Source: Streptomyces aidingensis (GTDB taxonomy: Bacteria > Actinomycetota > Actinomycetes > Streptomycetales > Streptomycetaceae). From it: DNA of 64,000 nt. Shown here in pieces: positions 60,407 to 64,000 of this stretch. Made by a program: the position numbers and the translations under genes. Position 1 is the first letter of the stretch; every line of letters begins with the position of its first letter. The stretch lies in contig NZ_FOLM01000021.1 of assembly GCF_900112355.1 (NCBI RefSeq), forward strand, positions 24,751 to 88,750, written 5' to 3'. The notes under the pieces were generated by a model, which ran no database searches, was not told the DNA's origin, and saw only the letters and a program-made list of their open reading frames with translations.

Positions 60407-61804
60407 GTGAGCAAGGAACCCACACGCATCCTCGTGGCCGGCGGCGGCAGCGTCGGCCTCTACGCCGCGCTCCGCCTGCAGCAGAAGCTCAGACGGGAGA
60501 TCGCCCGCGGCGCGGCCGAGGTCGTGCTGGTCAACCCCGAGCCCTACATGACCTACCAGCCGTTTCTCCCGGAAGCCGCGGCCGGCAACATCTCCCCCCG
60601 GCATGTGGTCGTGCCGCTGCGCCGGGTCCTCGACCGCTGCCGCTTCATCCCCGGCGAACTGCTCGGCGCCGATCCGGAGAAGCGGACCGCCACCATCCGC
60701 ACCCTGGCCGGCGAGGAGGAGAACGAGCCACCGCGCACCCTGCGCTACGACGAACTCGTGCTCGGCGTCGGTTCCGTCTCCCGCACCCTGCCCATTCCCG
60801 GACTGGCCGAATACGGCATCGGCTTCAAGAACGTGGAAGAGGCCATCGGCCTGCGCAATCATGTGCTGGAGCAGCTCGACATCGCCTCCTCCACCCGCGA
60901 TCCGCAGATCCGGGCCGCGGCCCTGACCTTCGTTTTCGTCGGCGGCGGATACGCCGGAGTGGAGGCGCTCGCCGAACTCCAGGACATGGCCGCCTATGCC
61001 TGCCGCTACTACCCCAACATCAGCCCCGAAGAGCAGAAATGGATCCTGGTCGAGGCGGCGAACCGGATCCTCCCGGAAGTCGGCCTCACCATGGGCGAGT
61101 ACACCGTCCGGGAACTGCGCAGCCGCAACGTCGACGTCCGGCTCAACACCCGGCTGGAATCCTGCACCGAACGGGTCGTGGTGCTCGACGACGGCTCCCG
61201 GCACCCCACCCGCACCCTGGTGTGGACGACCGGCGTCAAGCCCAGCCCGGTGCTGCGCGACTGCGGCGTACCGCTCGACGACCGGGGCCGGGTGGAGTGC
61301 ACCGCCCAGCTCCGGGTGGACGGCGTGCCGCACGTCTGGGCGGCCGGCGACTGCGCCGCCGTCCCGGACCTCACCGCCGACGATCCCGCCCCCGATGGCA
61401 GGCGCCCCCGATGCGCCCCCAACGCACAACACGCACTCCGCCAGGGCCGGCAGCTCGCCGACAACATCGTCGCCCTGCTCCGCGGCCGTCCGCTGACCGA
61501 CTACGAACACCGCTACGCCGGCTCGGTCGCCTCCCTGGGCTTGCACAAGGGCGTCGCCCGGGTGTACGGGAGGAGATTCAAGGGCTTCCCCGCATGGTGG
61601 CTGCACCGCACCTACCACCTGAGCCGGGTACCGACGATCAACCGCAAGACCCGCGTGCTCGCCGAGTGGACCCTCGCCGGGCTCTTCAAGCGGGAAATCG
61701 TCTCCCTCGGCTCGCTGGAACACCCGCGCGCCGAGTTCGAGTCCGTGGCGGGCGCCGACCGGCCCCGGCCCGGCACTCCGGGCAAGGGCGACGCCACGCC
61801 ATAG
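60407..61804 (+). CDS. ndh: Type II NADH dehydrogenase (NDH-2)
   Basis: 465 residues. First dinucleotide fold ILVAGGGSVGLYAALRLQQ for FAD, quinone-side NPEPYMTYQPFLPEAAAG, second GGGYAGVEALAEL for NADH and the C-terminal ATGDCAA-type VWAAGDCAAVPDL. It passes electrons from NADH to menaquinone without pumping protons. GTG 60407 gives the usual N-terminus, with a weak ribosome site; upstream in-frame residues are not typical. The divergent TetR gene lies 235 nt away and may regulate it. Confidence 0.92.
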   Translation: MSKEPTRILVAGGGSVGLYAALRLQQKLRREIARGAAEVVLVNPEPYMTYQPFLPEAAAGNISPRHVVVPLRRVLDRCRFIPGELLGADPEKRTATIRTLAGEEENEPPRTLRYDELVLGVGSVSRTLPIPGLAEYGIGFKNVEEAIGLRNHVLEQLDIASSTRDPQIRAAALTFVFVGGGYAGVEALAELQDMAAYACRYYPNISPEEQKWILVEAANRILPEVGLTMGEYTVRELRSRNVDVRLNTRLESCTERVVVLDDGSRHPTRTLVWTTGVKPSPVLRDCGVPLDDRGRVECTAQLRVDGVPHVWAAGDCAAVPDLTADDPAPDGRRPRCAPNAQHALRQGRQLADNIVALLRGRPLTDYEHRYAGSVASLGLHKGVARVYGRRFKGFPAWWLHRTYHLSRVPTINRKTRVLAEWTLAGLFKREIVSLGSLEHPRAEFESVAGADRPRPGTPGKGDATP

Positions 61805-61973
61805 GGTGGGGCGGGCAGACCCCGCGCGCATCCGTGCGCGCCCGCCGCACCGCACGTCACGGCGGGCACGGCTCCGGCCGGCCGCCCGCGCCCCGGTCCC
61901 CGCTTCCGCGCGTACTCCAGGCGCTCAGCGGGCACCCGTACAACCGAACGGATCGGATCGGAAAGCTGAACTC

Positions 61974-63767
61974 GTGAACTTGACGCGCTGGAGCCTCCGG
62001 CTGCCCGGAACTCAGCGGCGCAACGCCGCCGCCCCGGCCGGTGGCACCACCGGCGTGCGGACGGGAAGCGCCGGGCAGGAACACCCGTCCCCGGCCGACC
62101 AGCCCCGCGACGAGAGCCCACCGGACCCCGGCCCGGCCCTGGGCTCCGCCGCGGGCCCGGACCAGCCCCGGGGCCGCGACGCGGAACGCCGGCCCGCCGC
62201 CGTCGCGCACGGCATCGCGCACGGCATCGACGCCCGGGCCGTGCACGAACTCCTCGGCCAGGTCCCCGCACCGGTCGCCCTCGTCCACGGCCCGGACCAC
62301 CGGGTGGCCTATGTCAACAACGCCTACTCCGCCGTCTTCGGCGCCCGCACCCCCGGCACGCCCGCCCGCCAGGGGCTGACCGAACTCACCGAACTGGGCC
62401 TGCTCCCGCTGATGGACCAGGTCCGGCGCAGCGGCACCCCCCGCACCCTGAAGTCCCGGCGGGTGGCCGGCCGCAGCCGGGACAGCTTCTACACCTTCAC
62501 CTGCACCCCGGTCCGGCTGACCGGTCTGCCCGCCACCGAGACCCCCTCCGGCGGAGTGCTGATCTTCGCCTCCGACGTCACCGACCAGGTCGTCTCCGCC
62601 GAACGCCTGCGGGAGAGCGAAAGCCGGCAGCGCGCCGCCGCCGTCACCCTGCAACGCAGCCTGCTCCCCCAGAAGCAGGAGCAGCCCGACGATCTGCGTG
62701 TCGCCGCCACCTACCGGCCCGGCGGCACCGACGCGGCGATCGGCGGCGACTGGTACGACGTCATCCCGCTCGGCGCCGGCCGCACCGCGCTGGTCATCGG
62801 CGATGTGATGGGCCGGGGCATGCGGGCCGCCGCCGTCATGGGCCAGCTCCGCACCGCGGTCCGTGCCTATGCCCGGCTCGACCTGCCCCCGCACGAGGTG
62901 ATCCAGCTGCTCGACGGCCTGGCCGCCGAGATCGACCCCAGCCAGATCGCCACCTGCCTCTACGCCGTGCACGATCCCAACGAGGACCATCTCGTCTTCG
63001 CCTCCGCCGGCCACCTGCCGGTCTTCGTCCGGCGCCCGGACGGCACCGTCCACCGGGCCGACGAACCCACCGGCCCGCCGCTCGGCACCGGCGGCTGGAC
63101 CCACACCTCCGGCTCCACGCCCTTCCCGCCGGGCGCCCTGGCCGTGCTCTGCACCGACGGACTGGTCGAGCGCCGGGACGCCGACATCGACGAGGGTCTC
63201 GCCGCGCTGGAGGAGGCCCTGGCCGGCTCCCCGCGTGCCACGCACACCACCCCGCAGATCGTCTGCGACCGGCTGCTGCGTTCCCTGGGCATCGGGGAGG
63301 GCCATGACGACGATGTCGCCATCCTGGTCATGGCCCGGCCGGAACGCGACACCGACGTGGCCGGGCTTTTCCGCGGCGCCGCCCTCGATCTGCTCGGCGG
63401 CATCGAGGCCACCCCGCGCGCCCGTGCCTTCGCGGACGGGGTGCTGGCGAGCTGGCGCTTTCCGGAGGAACTGCGCGAACTCGGGGTGCTCGCCACCAGC
63501 GAGCTCGTCGCCAACTCCCTCCAGCACGGCAAGGCCCCGATGCGTCTCCGCCTCCGCAGAACCGACCGCCGGCTCATCGTGGAGGTCACGGACGGCGACG
63601 AGAACCTGCCGCGCCGCCGCCACCCCGCCCCGGCCGACGAGGCCGGACGCGGCATCTCCATCGTCGCGGCCATCGCCACCGACTGGGGAACCCGGCTGCT
63701 GCCGGACGGCGGGAAGTCGGTATGGGCGGAATTCACCCTTCCCAGCCAGCGCGCCACCGGGGCCTGA
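61974..63767 (+). CDS. PAS/PP2C (SpoIIE) phosphatase with C-terminal serine-kinase-like ATPase
   Basis: 597 residues. An N-terminal low-complexity segment, a PAS-like domain (about 85-210: PAPVALVHGPDHRVAYVNNAYSAVFG), PP2C (about 225-450: IGGDWYDVIPL, IGDVMGRGMRAAA, CTDGLVERRDADID) and a GHKL ATPase (about 465-590: ATSELVANSLQHGKA, DEAGRGISIVAAIA). Probably controls an anti-sigma/anti-anti-sigma pair in sigma-B-like signalling. GTG 61974 with GGAAAG about 9 nt upstream is chosen; the frame before it lacks family similarity. Confidence 0.87.
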   Translation: MNLTRWSLRLPGTQRRNAAAPAGGTTGVRTGSAGQEHPSPADQPRDESPPDPGPALGSAAGPDQPRGRDAERRPAAVAHGIAHGIDARAVHELLGQVPAPVALVHGPDHRVAYVNNAYSAVFGARTPGTPARQGLTELTELGLLPLMDQVRRSGTPRTLKSRRVAGRSRDSFYTFTCTPVRLTGLPATETPSGGVLIFASDVTDQVVSAERLRESESRQRAAAVTLQRSLLPQKQEQPDDLRVAATYRPGGTDAAIGGDWYDVIPLGAGRTALVIGDVMGRGMRAAAVMGQLRTAVRAYARLDLPPHEVIQLLDGLAAEIDPSQIATCLYAVHDPNEDHLVFASAGHLPVFVRRPDGTVHRADEPTGPPLGTGGWTHTSGSTPFPPGALAVLCTDGLVERRDADIDEGLAALEEALAGSPRATHTTPQIVCDRLLRSLGIGEGHDDDVAILVMARPERDTDVAGLFRGAALDLLGGIEATPRARAFADGVLASWRFPEELRELGVLATSELVANSLQHGKAPMRLRLRRTDRRLIVEVTDGDENLPRRRHPAPADEAGRGISIVAAIATDWGTRLLPDGGKSVWAEFTLPSQRATGA

Positions 63768-63798
63768 CCGCGCCCGGGACGGGCCGGCTCCTCTCAAG

Positions 63799-63827
63799 TT
63801 GACGCTCCCAATCGGGACGCGTAATGT
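63799..63827 (+). promoter_or_regulatory. rRNA operon promoter, upstream one
   Basis: TTGACG (63799-63804), a 17-nt spacer and TAATGT (63822-63827): a near-consensus vegetative promoter upstream of the rRNA leader. Confidence 0.75.
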
Positions 63828-63867
63828 TCTCCAGGCGCTCAGCGAGGACAGCCCAACTCCCCCGATT

Positions 63868-63895
63868 TTGCTCGGCCGGAAAGGTGTCCTAGAGT
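63868..63895 (+). promoter_or_regulatory. rRNA operon promoter, downstream one
   Basis: TTGCTC (63868-63873), a 16-nt spacer and TAGAGT (63890-63895). Several tandem promoters before rRNA genes are normal in Streptomyces. Confidence 0.65.
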
Positions 63896-64000
63896 AGCGT
63901 CACCAGACACCCGGAGGGATTCCCGAGAGGGATACCGATGGCAGTGTCCGTTCCTTGAGAACTCAACAGCGTGCCAAAAGTCAACGCCAGATATTTGGCA
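63896..64000 (+). other. Leader of a ribosomal RNA operon (16S gene begins beyond the window)
   Basis: The stretch around 63951-63975 (TCCTTGAGAACTCAACAGCG) is the conserved leader seen before actinobacterial 16S genes, with box-like antitermination and processing sequences. TGCCAAA (63972-63978) and TTTGGCA (63994-64000) form a leader stem. The 16S gene itself is not inside the window. Confidence 0.75.

Noticed and set aside
1..64000. CRISPR array or insertion sequence
   Set aside because: No regularly spaced repeat-spacer pattern and no transposase with flanking inverted repeats was seen; the repeats found are simple tandem ones.

Overview
The window is high-GC actinobacterial chromosome, very probably Streptomyces or a close relative. 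Support for this is the GTG/TTG starts and stop-start overlaps, the SpoIIE-type phosphatases, the XRE/DUF5753 and DUF397 regulators, the c-di-AMP (ydaO) riboswitch before an M23 peptidase, and a right-hand block (trmB, an L-2-hydroxyglutarate oxidase-like gene, a sporulation-associated regulator, an asparagine-synthase-like gene, a sigma factor, an AtrA-like TetR regulator, ndh and a SpoIIE phosphatase) whose order I remember from the S. coelicolor SCO411x-SCO412x region. That last point is memory, not a search. The window opens on the 3' part of a tRNA-Lys-like sequence and closes in the promoter and leader of a ribosomal RNA operon.

Left part (1-17 kb): a CPA2 cation/proton antiporter diverges from a KhtT/KhtU-like antiporter pair. 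After these come a large PAS/GAF/PP2C/ATPase sensor phosphatase, a methyltransferase, a LysR regulator divergent from a PhzF-family gene, a CaCA exchanger, an EamA transporter, a membrane PP2C phosphatase, a riboswitch-controlled M23 peptidase and an aldo/keto reductase. Several genes or gaps carry simple tandem repeats.

Accessory transition (17-24.7 kb): small membrane and secreted proteins, two XRE/DUF5753 regulators (one overlapping a DUF397 gene), and a scar where a deaminase-like gene and an asparagine-synthase-like gene are both cut. A compact MerR-controlled metal-type operon follows, with a clear 19-bp-spacer operator. An anti-sigma-type ATPase closes the region.

Defence island (24.8-44.2 kb): the main discovery candidate. 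A Vsr endonuclease, a C5-cytosine methyltransferase homologue lacking its catalytic cysteine and an intact C5 methyltransferase run rightward. They converge on a leftward three-gene operon (an XRE-HTH protein fused to a GHKL-type ATPase, an unknown protein and a further unknown, DUF6339-like protein). Divergent from that operon, five tightly packed or overlapping genes encode a small membrane protein, a 1581-residue sacsin-type ATPase fused to an SF2 helicase, a UvrD-like SF1 helicase, and homologues of the DISARM core proteins DrmA (helicase) and DrmB (DUF1998). No DrmC phospholipase, DrmD or DrmE is present. I read this as a DISARM-related but differently built anti-phage system: methylation marks self, Vsr repairs deaminated 5mC, the helicases and ATPases would act on invading DNA, and the HTH-ATPase operon may regulate or sense.

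Right part (44.2-64 kb): a DUF3995-type membrane protein with a broken second copy, an ABC transporter next to a small secreted protein, then the conserved trmB-to-SpoIIE block, including an unusual sigma factor joined to a zinc-binding segment, a membrane segment, a Pro-Glu linker and an NPCBM-like domain.
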